Shown here one piece after another: positions 8,711-18,108 of a stretch of DNA of 26,824 nucleotides. Below the pieces are notes generated by a model. That model saw only the letters and a list, made by a program, of their open reading frames with translations. It was not told the origin of the DNA and ran no database searches. The DNA lies in the NCBI GenBank assembly GCA_003427395.1, contig BFEA01000319.1, positions 807,583 to 834,406 on the forward strand, given 5' to 3'. The DNA is from Chara braunii (taxonomy: Eukaryota; Streptophyta; Charophyceae; Charales; Characeae). Numbering within the stretch: position 1 is the first letter of the stretch; each line of letters begins with the position of its first letter. Position numbers and translations under genes: made by a program.

Positions 8711-9346
8711 GAGAATACAACAATTTTGGAGAACGTTGGAAGAGTTTGTGTGGGATTTCGAGGTTTTTGGAACAATCGTAGGACCTCTGTGGCCTATTCT
8801 CATGCTTCTGGAACGACGGTAAGAGTTCTTAGGTACCTCAAAAAGAAAATAAGGTGAGTTGGAGAAGATGGTGGGTTATCACGCGTCCTACCAGTGAGGG
8901 GGCTAGCTGGTAGGATGGGAGTATGGCATAGCAGCAGCAGAGATGGTGGCTCCGCTGCAGTCAGTCTTGCCGGAGTGAGGTAAAGTGGATTGATGGGGGG
9001 TTTCCGAGTCGTTTCGGAATTTTGTTTAATCATGAAGTTGTCATAGACATGTCTGAAGTAGCTCCAATTTCTCCGAGCCAAAGCCGGGTAATGGCCCCGG
9101 TATCTTATGTCCCAAAATTCCATCCTTAGGCCAATTAGATTTTCTAGTAGTTCCTTGTCTCATTCTGATGAAATTTTCTGATGAATCTTTTTGAACGTAC
9201 TTGTTATGGGACGCTGGGCCCGGTTCCCAGTTTGTGCCAATTTGTGAGGATATGGTTGTATCTATGGGACGCTGGACCCGGTTTCCAGCAGGTGCTGCTC
9301 CCCACCAATAGATGGAGCTTGTTTCAAAAAAAAAAAAAAAANAANA
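8659..9346 (+). repeat. Left arm of 1.4-kb foldback, ending in poly(A)
   Basis: This arm pairs with 9420-10090 as a long inverted repeat, starting TTGCCCTGTAACCC. By eye, roughly 20 differences, including indels, occur over about 525 bp compared, so about 96% identity. Toward the centre it carries two copies of the GGGACGCTGGRCCCGG motif (9212-9226 and 9265-9281), then GCTCCCCACCAATAGATGG and a poly(A) run (9326-9341) with two ambiguous bases at 9342 and 9345. The inner part is the retroposon 3' module seen elsewhere in the window. Confidence 0.85.
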
Positions 9347-9399
9347 AAAGATGGACAGTAAACTTGTACTATGGCTTCCCAAATGTCCCATTCATACAC
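9347..9399. other. Foldback loop
   Basis: About 53 bp between the poly(A) and poly(T). It starts AAAGATGGACAGTAAACT, which also occurs at 6184-6201. The loop is thus not random but another repeat fragment. Confidence 0.7.
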
Positions 9400-10090
9400 T
9401 TTTTTTTTTTTTTTTTTTTCGGAAANAAGCTCCATCTATTGGTGGGCAGCAGCACCTGCTGGAAACCGGGTCCAGCGTCCCATAGATACAACCATATCCA
9501 CACAATTGGCACAAACTGGGAACCGGGCCCAGCGTCCCATAACAAGTACGTTCAGACAGCTTCATCAGAAAATTTCATGAGAATGAGACAAGGAACTACT
9601 AGAAAATCTAATTGGCCTAAGGATGGAATTTTTTGGGACATGAGATACCGGGGCCATTACCCGGCTTTGGCTCGGAGAAATTAGAGCTACTTCAGACATG
9701 TCTACGACAACTTCATGATTAAGCAAAATTCCGAAACGACTCGGAAACCCCCCCATCAATCCACTTTACCTCACTCTGGCAAGACTGACTGCAGCGGAGC
9801 CACCACCTCTGCTGCTGCTATGCCATACTCCCATCCTACCAGCTAGCCTCCTCACTGGTAGGACGCGTGATAACCCACCACCTTCTCTAACTCACCTTAT
9901 TTTCTTTTTGAGGTACCTAAGAACTCTTACCGCCGTTCCAGAAGCATGAGAATAGGCCATAGAGGTCCTACGATTGTTCCAGAAACCTCGAAATCCCACA
10001 CAAACCCTTCCAACGTTCTCCAAAACTGTCATACTCTCTGCCGATCTGTTCTAGGTCTCACACCCCCACTTCTGCTGGGTTACAGGGCAA
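9400..10090 (-). repeat. Right arm of 1.4-kb foldback, starting in poly(T)
   Basis: Reverse complement of the left arm, beginning with poly(T) 9400-9419 and ending GGTTACAGGGCAA at 10090, where similarity to the left side stops abruptly. One ambiguous base lies at 9426. Scattered substitutions relative to the left arm argue against a simple assembly mirror. Transcription through both arms would give an RNA hairpin with a stem of more than 650 bp. Open frames across it follow the repeat and are not genes. Confidence 0.85.
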
Positions 10091-11519
10091 TCATCAGAGT
10101 AAAAAATTACACTACAACAAGAAGGAAGTCCAGGGAGAGGGGGCAAGCCTCGGCATCATCAAATTGTCTCGAAAAAGTAGGTATTATTATATACACAAGG
10201 GGAGTAGCGAAAGAAGGAGAAGAGCATTCGTTGAGACTTCAATCCTCCTAGATACAGTAAAGGTCATTGCCATGGAAAGACTGATGATGGGAAAATGGAG
10301 AGAGCATGAGAGAATGCTCAACAAAGATTTTTAAGGCTTGTGCTCCACATCCTTACTTGGGGGATTTTCACTCTCGAAAAGTAAGAACTCCGCCACTCTC
10401 GTGATAGCGGAGCGGGGGTCCACTTACCACAATGGCTGCGGTTATTACCAGTGTCTTGCCGCTTCCGACTGCCCAAAATGGTAGCCACGGTACATTTTCC
10501 TGTCCAGCTACATGCAGCCAAATTCTTGAGGCGTGGAACCCACTCTATCCCAATTAGGTCCCAGCCCTGGACTGGGTGGAACAGTGAAAGGAAAAGAGAG
10601 AACTTCTAGACTCAAGTGGAGTCCCAACTTACGTCAAGAAATTCCTCGAAGCAAGCATGTGGAGCACAAGCCTAAAACAAAAATCGAACTCCACACCTCG
10701 GGGTGGTCCAGTAGCACAACTGCTCCACAGTCGACTGACTGCAGCACAGACAGTCCCTAGCCCCAAGTTAACCAGTTACTCCACTTTGTCTCGTAAGCGC
10801 AATGGGCCTGTTTGAGCACCTCTAGTCTATCACAGCAACCTTGTCAGTCCGCTATGGATGATGTCTCTGCTCCACCAGCAAATGCACAAGCCAACTCAGC
10901 ATGGCTCACACAAACGGTAGAGTTATGGGTAGGAAATTTAAAGCATGATTTCATGGAATCAAGGACGACAGGGAATTTAGTGGTATGGGACGAGGTGGTC
11001 AGGGACAAAGGCAGGAAAAAAGGGGAGGAAAGAATTAGAAAAGGTGTTTCATCGTGTTGAATTGTGGAGGCTTACACTCGGCAGTGCACATCAATCCGAT
11101 ATCCATCCTTCTCAGCCAATCAGAAGACTAGATCGATGTAGGGAGGGAGGAGGGGGTGAAGGGGAGAGGAAAAAAACCTTGGGAGGAAGGCCCGCAGTGG
11201 TGACAGGTGCACATCCAAAAAATCAGCTAGCACACGAAGATAAAGAACGCAGGATGTGGCATACGTGCGCACTAAGAGGGAGAGAGAAGGGAAGATAATA
11301 AGTCTGAAGGAAGAAACGATACGGCACAAACAACAGGGGCGGAGTTATAGCTCGGTGCTGCATTTTCTAGCGCATATGCAAGACACTGCAACTCCAACCT
11401 TCGAACTTCGAAGAGGAATATAGCTCCATGCAAAATAATTGTTAAGGCATGAGAACAACTGTGCACATATGTTCTTTCATCTGGATGTGGGATTGCTAAC
11501 ATCTGTGTGATGTGCACAA
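10091..11519. other. No recognisable gene; 17-bp inverted repeat pair
   Basis: Only short ORFs without recognisable motifs occur here. A perfect 17-bp inverted repeat AGGCTTGTGCTCCACAT / ATGTGGAGCACAAGCCT is at 10334-10350 and 10657-10673, 306 bp apart. A G/A-rich tract lies at about 11140-11180. Nothing else is supported. Confidence 0.4.
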
Positions 11520-12246
11520 GATTGTAAGGGATGGATTCCGGGCGAATGGCCTGAACTGCAGGCTTACTGGCCCCATTGCTGCATAGCCAACCTCCCCCTG
11601 GACCCAGCCAATTGGGGATGGCCTCCCCAGAGCGATTCTACCCGTTTGGGCAAAAATAATGAATACCTAGTACATAAAGTAACCATGAAAGCCACGTACA
11701 CGATGCTCAGACCTAGATGGCATTTGAGAGCTGTCATAACAGACCAATTGATGCGGAAATCCACCGTAGCGAGAGACATACTGAGACCGGTCAAATGGTT
11801 TAAAGCACCAGTACACCACACATCGGCCCGCGGGTGTCAGCATGAAACCTGCACCACTTCGGAAGCCGCCAATTTTTTTTTTCAACGGTGCCCCTGGCCA
11901 CGTGGTGCCTCCGAGTTTTGTTTGCGGCAGGAAAAACTTTCTGCATGACTAGTCAAGATCTCATTGCTCCAATGGCATATCGCACATCACTGCGTCCCCA
12001 CGAATGACTGATTAATAGACCACGCACGCCTAGGACAGAAGGGGATGGCACAGCTATGGTGCAAAAGATGTTTACTGGCCTTTCCCTTCCACAGAATCCT
12101 CGGAACCGTAGAGCACACCTTTATGCAGTGCCCGGTGGCAGTCCTAACTTGGAGATGGCGGGACCGGATGTGGCGGCAAATGATACCAGAGGTGGACTGG
12201 CCATAGGACTGGAGGGCCCTCATAGCAGGTTGATGGCCCAAATCAC
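11520..12246 (+). pseudogene. LINE ORF2 C-terminal fragment (zinc-knuckle region)
   Basis: One frame runs from 11520 through in-frame stops (for example TGA 11946-11948 and TGA near 12007). It contains NLPLDPANWGWP (about 11590-11625), matching LPFDPAEWE in the long LINE at about 25.92 kb. It then has LLQWHIAHHCVPTND, matching LQWQILHRCLPTPDW at about 26.1 kb, and a zinc-knuckle-like LWCKRC...GTVEHTFMQC at 12054-12140. The order C-x2-C...H-x4-C corresponds to the zf-RVT domain at the end of plant L1-type LINE ORF2. The fragment stops where a minus-strand retroposon's poly(T) begins at 12258. It is a 5'-truncated, decayed copy of the same family as the LINE at 22-26.8 kb. Confidence 0.7.
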
Positions 12247-12255
12247 AAGAGAACT

Positions 12256-12650
12256 ACTTTTTTTTTGTTATTTTTTTAATAAGCCCAGTGGCACTCTACT
12301 ATGGGGAGTGGACCTGAGTGGTATGAGCACCTCCCATCAGTAGCTGCCTCAGGTTGCTCCATTCCATTGGCGGGGAGCTTCACCTGCAGGAACTGGCTCC
12401 AGCATCCTAGAACATAAAATTTGCGGAACTATGTCCAGCTACCAGGGCGTTCTGCTATCATGGTGGCTTCTTCAGCCCGAGGGCCGTATTCTTATCCATC
12501 CGCCCTAGCCACCCTTGCCTGTGACGGACAACCTCACGCCCTGCGCTACTTTCCTTCGGAGTTAGACTAAAATGCGGAGGGCTCGGGAAGTGCGTAATTG
12601 GGGGTGTGCCAACTGCTTACTGGGGGTGTGCCAAGGATTCTGGAAAGATA
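12256..12650 (-). mobile_element. Poly(A) retroposon, minus strand, composite
   Basis: On the minus strand this starts near 12650 (TTTCCAGAATCCTTGGCACACC), includes the dispersed repeat copy described separately, then CTAGGATGCTGGAGCCAG (about 12411-12394), GCTCCCCGCCAATGG, and ends in an A-rich tail (poly(T) at 12258-12281 on the plus strand). The 3' module is the same as in the other poly(A) retroposons here. Its 5' edge abuts the truncated gypsy RNase H sequence, so it may have inserted into or replaced part of that element. No clear target-site duplication was found. Confidence 0.55.
12519..12640 (-). repeat. Dispersed repeat, copy 3 (TTGGCACACCCC family)
   Basis: On the minus strand: AATCCTTGGCACACCCCC, later CGCACTTCCCGAGCCC, ACTCCGAAGGAAAGT, GCGCAGGGCGTGAGGTTG and CGTCACAG. 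The same blocks stand in the same order at 18411-18500 and 20950-21035 on the plus strand. This copy has a local duplication of the GGCACACCCCC block. Confidence 0.7.
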
Positions 12651-12651
12651 A

Positions 12652-13385
12652 GTATGACTAGTCCGTTGTAAGGACATAAGGCTTCTCGGGGTCCGGTTGG
12701 ATCAAATAGGGGCCAGGATAAGTGCCTCCTTCAGGGTCCGAAAGGGCTTGTCGCAGTCTTGACTCCAAATGAACAGCTGGGACTTCGTCAGCGAATTTGT
12801 GATGGGTCCAACAATCGCCGCGAAACCCTTGATGAACCTATGATAGTCTAAGGCTAATCCGAGGAACATGCGAACTTGCATGAGTAACGTACGCATGGTG
12901 TGTCTTGAATAGCTTCGACCTTGCATGGATCACCCTTCATAAGCGGTTAACAGGTAACCCCACATTTCAGGCCCAAAGGCAGTCTTGGGATGACCTTGCA
13001 TTCTCACATAAATATGATGGAATTTGTGGTGTATGTCAAACTTAATAAACAATCGTGCACATCTGGTCGCATCCAGCAACTCATCAATCCGGGAAAGGGG
13101 ATACACATCTTTTACGGTAATATCATTCAATTTACGCAATTTTATGGCAACTGATGCAAAGTCGTATTCTTCCACCATTCGTTTTGAGCAATCACAACTG
13201 GGAATGACCAAGGTCCAATAACTGGCTCAATCTATCTATTAGCTTCAAACTCCTTTATTCCCTGATACGCAGCTAGCCGCTGCGTAGATGAATATCAGTA
13301 TGGTTTGCAGCTAATCGGTGGACGATCTGAGTGTGAATTTCACGCTCAATAATATTAGTCACTCCGGTTTTCGTGTCAATGAGGC
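12652..13385 (-). pseudogene. pol: Ty3/gypsy reverse transcriptase and RNase H start
   Basis: Minus-strand remains of pol in several frames. Near 13330-13215 it reads DRPPISCKPY, then LAAYQGIKEFEAN and IEPVIGPWSFPVV, the typical RT entry of plant Ty3/gypsy. It continues KLNDITVKDVYPLSRIDELLD and IKFDIHHKFHHIYV with PKTAFGPE (13150-12950). Then comes a jump: the segment with the catalytic Y-x-D-D box is missing and reading resumes at RMFLGLALDYHRFIKGFA and LFIWSQDCDKPFRTLKEAL (about 12875-12710). It ends with the RNase H beginning, IQPDPEKPYVLTTD (about 12695-12655). Stops and frameshifts plus the lost catalytic segment mean it cannot work. Upstream gag and protease parts follow at higher coordinates. 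Confidence 0.85.
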
Positions 13386-13390
13386 TTAAT

Positions 13391-13743
13391 AGGTCTGCAT
13401 CTCGGTAGCATCGCGTTCAGGCTCGGTGACCGAGCCCGAACGCTCGGTACCGGGCCCGAACGTGGCCCAAAATCGACCGAGCCCAATTTTTTTTTTTTTA
13501 AATATATATATAGACGTTGAGGGGCCCCTGGGGGCATTGCTCATCACCCCTGAACATATACACACACATACACACACACACACACACACACCACACGCAC
13601 GGACACACACACCCCACACACACCCCACACACCACACACACACGAGGACGCACTCGGCAGCCCCCTGGTTTGTGCTCGACCGAACATGTTCGGTTGCTCG
13701 GTGGGGCGCCGAACATGTTTGGTGTGCTATGCAGGTCTGCATC
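13391..13743. mobile_element. 331-bp insert flanked by 11-bp direct repeats
   Basis: AGGTCTGCATC occurs at 13391-13401 and 13733-13743 and brackets sequence that splits the gypsy element between its protease-RT linker and RT. The insert holds CCGAAC-type repeats (for example GAGCCCGAACGCTCGGTACC), poly(T) with TATATATA (13488-13511), a long CA/CAC microsatellite (about 13558-13652), a perfect 16-bp palindrome ACCGAACATGTTCGGT (13679-13694) and a second imperfect one (13710-13723). It is probably a non-autonomous insertion. The long ORFs over the CA repeat are artefacts. Confidence 0.5.
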
Positions 13744-13929
13744 ATATGCATGCATGAGCGTTTTAGTGTTTCGTTGTATTCCAGTGGGTACATGCATTAG
13801 CAATTGAAGCAAGAATTAGTTTTCGTTTATTGACACCTTAACAAAATGGGATAAATTGATAAATGACTATTTTGGAGGACCACCGAACTACTCATTCAAA
13901 TAGATAAATTTAGACAGTAGTGAGCATCT

Positions 13930-14774
13930 AGAACCTGGCCGGCCTGATCATCTTGGTCTCCTTTTCCTCAGAATCAATTGGGGACATAGTTATTCCCATG
14001 TCGATAAACTCAATTAGTTCACTCATAAGATTCAAAACCTCTCACATCAGTGCTTCCGTTCCGTCTTTGACCATTTCGATCATCTTTGCTTTCATGAGCA
14101 GGGGGCAAGGAAACGATGATGAGAGATCACAATACCTTGTCAACTGTTGATATCTTTCCTGTAGGGACAACGTGATGTCGTACAAGGTACAAGGGGGTTC
14201 CAAAACCTCAACCATATTATTCGATATCTTCAGACGTGGTTCCCCCGAGAAGTGAACCAGTATAACATCTGTAGCAGTGAACGTAACGAATGATGTCTTC
14301 AGTTTACTGGGAATGTAAAATGATCAAGATGCTCGTGAAATCATCGTGGAAGTTTCAACCGCCTCGTTAGTGAGCATATTTATGATTCTAGTCCACTCTG
14401 ATTCATCTGGCAAATCATTTAGGATGTTAGCGTGATCATTGTCGTTGCTATCGCCGTTTTCTGCTCTAATAATCATTCCGATACAAAGCGCATTTGAGTT
14501 TTTCTTCGTGATGCCAGTGGCTTTCCACATTATCAGTCGAAGAGGAAGACTCTTAGGCTTACGCACCGTTCTAGTGAGACAATGAAAATGGACTCTTAGG
14601 CTTACGCACCGTTCCACTCTGATGCAATTGAAATGTAGCTCCCGCAGTAACCCAGAGCAATCCGAATAGACGATTGTATGTATGCCTATCCAAAACCAAA
14701 GCATTAAGTAATGCATATACACGTCCTACCTTAATAGTGACATTTTGCACCATTTTGACAACATTGATCTACTC
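13930..14774 (-). pseudogene. Ty3/gypsy protease and protease-RT linker
   Basis: Minus-strand frame open over most of 14750-13930 with a few stops (TGA at 14324-14326 and one near 14042) and frame changes around the 43-bp duplication. Near the start it reads VTIKVGRVYALLNALVLD, then TYNRLFGLLWVTAGATFQ. This matches the end of the retropepsin-like protease of plant Ty3/gypsy elements (normally a YDxLLGxPWxxxxxA pattern), though here the motif is degraded. The following stretch of about 240 codons is acidic (DESEWTRIINMLTNEAVE, later VLEPPCTLYDITLSLQERY) and ends near MIRPARF. I read it as the linker before RT. A 331-bp insert separates it from the RT fragment. The active-site DSG/DTG triad is not visible, being upstream and lost or interrupted by the retroposon at 14775-14989. 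Confidence 0.6.
14548..14614. repeat. 24-bp exact direct repeat inside gypsy remnant
   Basis: A 24-bp block beginning GACTCTTAGGCTTACGCACC is found at 14548-14571 and again at 14591-14614, offset 43 bp. It creates a frame change in the gypsy remnant and looks like a local slippage duplication. Confidence 0.85.
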
Positions 14775-14989
14775 TTCATCGGTTGTAAGAAATGTTTATC
14801 AGGGCGGGGAAGGGAGGAACTAGTGTGCATATGCAAGAATCTGACCCCAGTTTCTGGGTGCAAAGGTTCTCCCCCTCCCTGCGCAGTTAATCCCCTGGTT
14901 TCCAGGGCAATCAATGCTGGCAGGAGTGTCATGCAATTAAATCTTATTTCTGTTATTAAAAAAAAAAAAAAAAACTGTTCATCAGTTGT
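14775..14989 (+). mobile_element. Poly(A) retroposon with near-perfect target-site duplication
   Basis: TTCATCGGTTGT (14775-14786) and TTCATCAGTTGT (14978-14989) flank a 191-bp insert that ends in 17 A (14958-14974). It lies inside the minus-strand gypsy remnant, in opposite orientation. The body carries CCCCAGTTTCTGGG and CCTGGTTTCCAGG hairpin-like pieces reminiscent of the retroposon module elsewhere, but it is more diverged. No coding capacity. One mismatch between the duplications implies moderate age. Confidence 0.7.
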
Positions 14990-15526
14990 GACGTAATGAT
15001 TCTTCTTGGGAGGGGAAAGATAGATTGATGGCAACCTAGTTTCAAGATCAATCTCATAAAAAGCGCGATCAAGATTGATCTAATGTCTATGAACGTGTTG
15101 TACGGAGAACCCCAAAGCAATCGCACTCGACACTCTTTCATGTGACCGGACTAATGTTTATGAAGTGTTCTCTTTTTCTGCATGGGAGATTGCCGCAATC
15201 CTAGCATCTCCCTGTTCGCACGGTTCCGCGACCTACTCAGGTGAAGGAGCTACGAGGAGAACCGGTTGAGGCTCTTTCGCTTCTTCCTTCCTTTTCAATG
15301 GTGGTTGTTTCCTCTGATAGGTTAATCGCTTGTGGTTCTCGAGACAACGCTGGAGCATCTTTTCGTTAGCGGCTTCAGAGATCGCCAACAGGTGTCCTAC
15401 AGGCACAAGAACGTGTATGTCTTACTTCTTTAAGACTCTTAGAACATTTATCTCTCTGTCCTATCTTGGATCGAATATCAAGTCACCCAGTCACTCCCAT
15501 CGTCGTTTCCTACATCTCTGTCCTCT
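14990..15526 (-). pseudogene. Ty3/gypsy gag-protease linker remnant
   Basis: On the minus strand, frames with frequent shifts encode HVLVPVGHLLAISEAANEKM (about 15398-15340), then LENHKRLTYQRKQPP and KEPQPVLLVAPSPE, up to about 15240, followed by ARIAAISHAEKENTS. The charged, proline-bearing sequence following a gag-like segment and preceding protease sequence is where the gag-protease linker of a gypsy polyprotein would lie. Identification rests mostly on its position and direction within the element. Confidence 0.45.
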
Positions 15527-16099
15527 TCAGGATAGCCCATCAGATGTGAAGCTTTTATATCCCCTCCAAGCACATCGATGGAGTTCACCATCTTGTCGCA
15601 CGGGCCACAATACTTTGTTGGCTTGTAGAGCCTCAAAGCACTCCCCAACCAGTCTGGTTCTAAATCCACGCTCGATTAGCTTCGACACCACCCACTCATA
15701 CTTCTCCCTCTTCAGGCTCTTCCCCCACATCTTCAGCCTCCCATGTCTATTGGCTTGCATGGTGTCCTCCTCACAAAACAAACACAGCATTGCCGAAGTC
15801 TCATCCAACTTCCACAAGTCTCCGAGACTCTTCCCTTTCCCTGCCAACTCCCCACCAACAACCTTCACAGGTGTGACTGGCCTTTCACCTACTTCTCCAA
15901 CGGTCTCCTGTTGTGCCGGAGCATTCACCAATTTCACCACAGTCCTTGGATCTCCACCTGCCTCAACCTCGACTGCTGCGAACTTGCCACCTTCATGGTA
16001 GCATGGAGAGAAGTCCGTGTACTCCGAGGACAGGCTGGCTCGGGTCATCCTCCTCTTGGAAAGCATGGGTTTGGTCGGCCCGCGGCGATGGATGACCAC
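15527..16099 (-). CDS. Gag-like ORF of the Ty3/gypsy remnant
   Basis: An uninterrupted 190-codon minus-strand frame, in line with the gypsy fragments downstream. The composition is protein-like: an acidic and Val/Gly-rich first half, then LGDLWKLDETSAMLCLFCEE and a helical, basic stretch (LKMWGKSLKREKYEWVVSKL, then RTRLVGECFEALQANKVL). A C-x2-C (CLFC) followed by His is present, but not a clear CCHC knuckle. The start is uncertain: the frame may continue from further upstream with a shift, and the first Met at 16099 is only the first available one. The overlapping plus-strand ORF (15330-16001) is Ser/Pro-rich and looks like an antisense shadow. Most likely it is the gag portion of the element, though a captured host exon is possible. 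Confidence 0.45.
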   Translation of the reverse strand: MVIHRRGPTKPMLSKRRMTRASLSSEYTDFSPCYHEGGKFAAVEVEAGGDPRTVVKLVNAPAQQETVGEVGERPVTPVKVVGGELAGKGKSLGDLWKLDETSAMLCLFCEEDTMQANRHGRLKMWGKSLKREKYEWVVSKLIERGFRTRLVGECFEALQANKVLWPVRQDGELHRCAWRGYKSFTSDGLS

Positions 16100-16159
16100 C
16101 TAAGATTCGATGATGCCTGCGACTGCCAGTGAGCCAGCATTTGCTCCATGCACTGTGAC

Positions 16160-17650
16160 GAACCACTTTCTGTAACGCGCGGGTTTCTGCGCGGTTGCAA
16201 CGAGGGGTCCTAAGCTGGGAAGATTGGGCCAATTACGGGAAATCGGGATCGGTGAAAAATTGCATCAGTACCCTTGCTTCTTCGCCTTTTTCGTCGCTTC
16301 ATCGGGGCTGGGTGTGTCCGGGGACGGCCGGCTGGGCGATTGGTCGGATGGATGTCTGGCGCGCCACCACGCGCGCGATTAATAAATGTTGACGTCGTTT
16401 CTTTCGTTTCGGGTTCGATCTTTTGGGCGCGGACATCGCGCGGGAAATTGTTTCGTTCTTTTTGAATTTCCTTTTGAATCTTTTTCGAATTTTGTCGAGC
16501 CCCGATGGCTCTTGGGATTTTGGACTTTCTTTCTGGAATGTATGCTTTTTACTTTTCCGCACTAGATAGGAATTTAGGAATTCAGTAATTAGGACTTTTT
16601 CTGTTGCACTGCGCCTTTTGTCTACGCGCTTTTTCATGTGGCTGCAACGGTACTCTGATTAGTGGGCGCCCTTAATCGTATGTGTGACTGCAATTTTGGG
16701 CGGGCGCCATTGTAACTGTATCTTTCCTCTTGCACTTCGTCTCTCCTGCTCTCCCTCTCTTTCTTTTGCTGAAATTTCTGTAAGCCGCGGCTTGCATGCT
16801 CGGATCGATGCGTGGAGAAGGGTTACGTCCCCCATGCCGCGACCGATCATGCAGAACGCAGGCGCTCCCTCCCTAATCCCCACTCTAAGTCCTGGTAATT
16901 CCGTGTTCTTCGCGCATTCATGCACGCTATAAATTTCGGCTGCGCGATTAGTCAACTCTCTTGACCTGTTGTTGGAAGCTCGGGGTTGCGCGATCAGGAA
17001 GGGTTGGCACACGAGCGAAGTAAGAGGTGAGTAGAGTAGGACTTGGGCGGCCCGACGGGCTGGTGCCGAATGCGCGGGATTGACGTGGGCCACGACGGAC
17101 TGTGGGCATGGGCGAAACCGACGGGTGCGGGAGGACTAAGCGGGGTGACAACTTCGTGGGTGGGTGCGTGACGACGGACTGTCCGCATTGGAGAGAGAGA
17201 GAGAAGGAGGGAGAGTTGAGGTCGATGGACGTGGATTTGCTGTTTCTTTGTCTCTTCCCCCTCTTCATCTGTGTACATACATTTTGATTACGACTCCAGG
17301 CGGTTTGCCCGTTCTCATTTTTGTTTTCTGCTTTCGGGAATCGAGACTTGGGTTTTTGCTCACACTTGTCCTTGCTTTTGTCCATCTCGGTTGCGTGACG
17401 TGTATGATTGCTGAGTGTATGGATGTATGGATGATATGTTTGCACACCTATATCACTGTTGAGAATCTCGGTCCTTACCTTTTGTTTGTGTCGAATCTTT
17501 GCTCACACCTGATGCAGTTGTAGATGGGATAAGGATCTGGCACCGATGGTGATTTTGTCCTCGTTTTTGCTTATCTCGCGCTGGGGGTTGTGATATGGTC
17601 GCATCTTGCACAATCTGAGGCAATTAAACGATATGAGGATTGACCCCACG
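16160..17650 (+). promoter_or_regulatory. GC-rich promoter-like island with TATA box
   Basis: Composition changes sharply to GC/CpG-rich sequence (for example GGCGCGCC near 16359 and CGCGCGCG near 16370). TATAAAT at 16928-16934 sits downstream of pyrimidine patches (about 16725-16770). A consensus 5' splice site AGAG|GTGAGT is at 17026/17027 and a 3' splice site CACACCTGATGCAG ends at 17517, which would give a non-coding first exon and an intron of about 490 bp. A GA microsatellite lies at about 17191-17205. No convincing coding exon follows directly. It could be a host gene promoter or part of an LTR. No matching second LTR is in the window. Confidence 0.3.
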
Positions 17651-17850
17651 AACGCCGCGCGAGAACACGTGTGAACGCGATCCGAGTCATGCCCTTACAC
17701 GCATTCCCGTGCGTCGATCCGCTCACCCAAAAAAATTCGAGGCGAAACCGTCATCCCGTACAAGCACGGCGCCACTAGGGCTGCCTGCCCTGCGCGTACT
17801 CGTGCGTGGTGACGACATCCCTACCGAGCTGACCCATCCACGAGGATACC

Positions 17851-18108
17851 ATGACGCAATCTTGGAACTCAGACTCATCCTACGACCCGGACTATTTCAC
17901 CCCTATGATAAACGAACTCATAAGGACGCGATACCCCTGTCACACGGAGAATCGGCTATGTCCGCGGGAATTTCACTGCGCCACCTCTAGCGACCCTCGG
18001 TGCTCTGATTTCCCTTCTCCCGACCACACCTACTACTTCGCCCACCCGGGATTTGTTGTCATCACCACCAGTTTCCCTCCTTTCCGCCTTCTTCTCCCGT
18101 ACCATTAA
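17851..18108 (+). CDS. Unassigned 85-codon ORF
   Basis: Not recognised. The start ATG has a fair eukaryotic context (ATACCATGA). The peptide is rich in Asp, Tyr, Pro, His and Cys at its start (SSYDPDYFTPMINELI), then has CHTENRLCPREFHC (possible metal-binding Cys/His spacing), then SPDHTYYFAHPGFVVITTSF, and ends in a hydrophobic tail. It is more protein-like than the other small ORFs nearby, but there is no stable match to any family I know. It may be an exon or a fragment of a mobile-element protein. Confidence 0.3.
   Translation: MTQSWNSDSSYDPDYFTPMINELIRTRYPCHTENRLCPREFHCATSSDPRCSDFPSPDHTYYFAHPGFVVITTSFPPFRLLLPYH

Noticed and set aside
9041-9684. ORFs of 116 and 167 codons crossing the foldback centre
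   Set aside because: They read through poly(A)/poly(T) and ambiguous bases, and the matching arms give mirror ORFs. No coding signal.
13386-13812. Four ORFs of 96-135 codons on both strands
   Set aside because: They translate the CA microsatellite (His-Thr or Cys-Val repeats) and extend into its flanks. No real protein.
15330-16001. A 223-codon plus-strand ORF
   Set aside because: It is Ser/Pro-rich and antisense to a more natural minus-strand frame that lines up with gypsy sequences.
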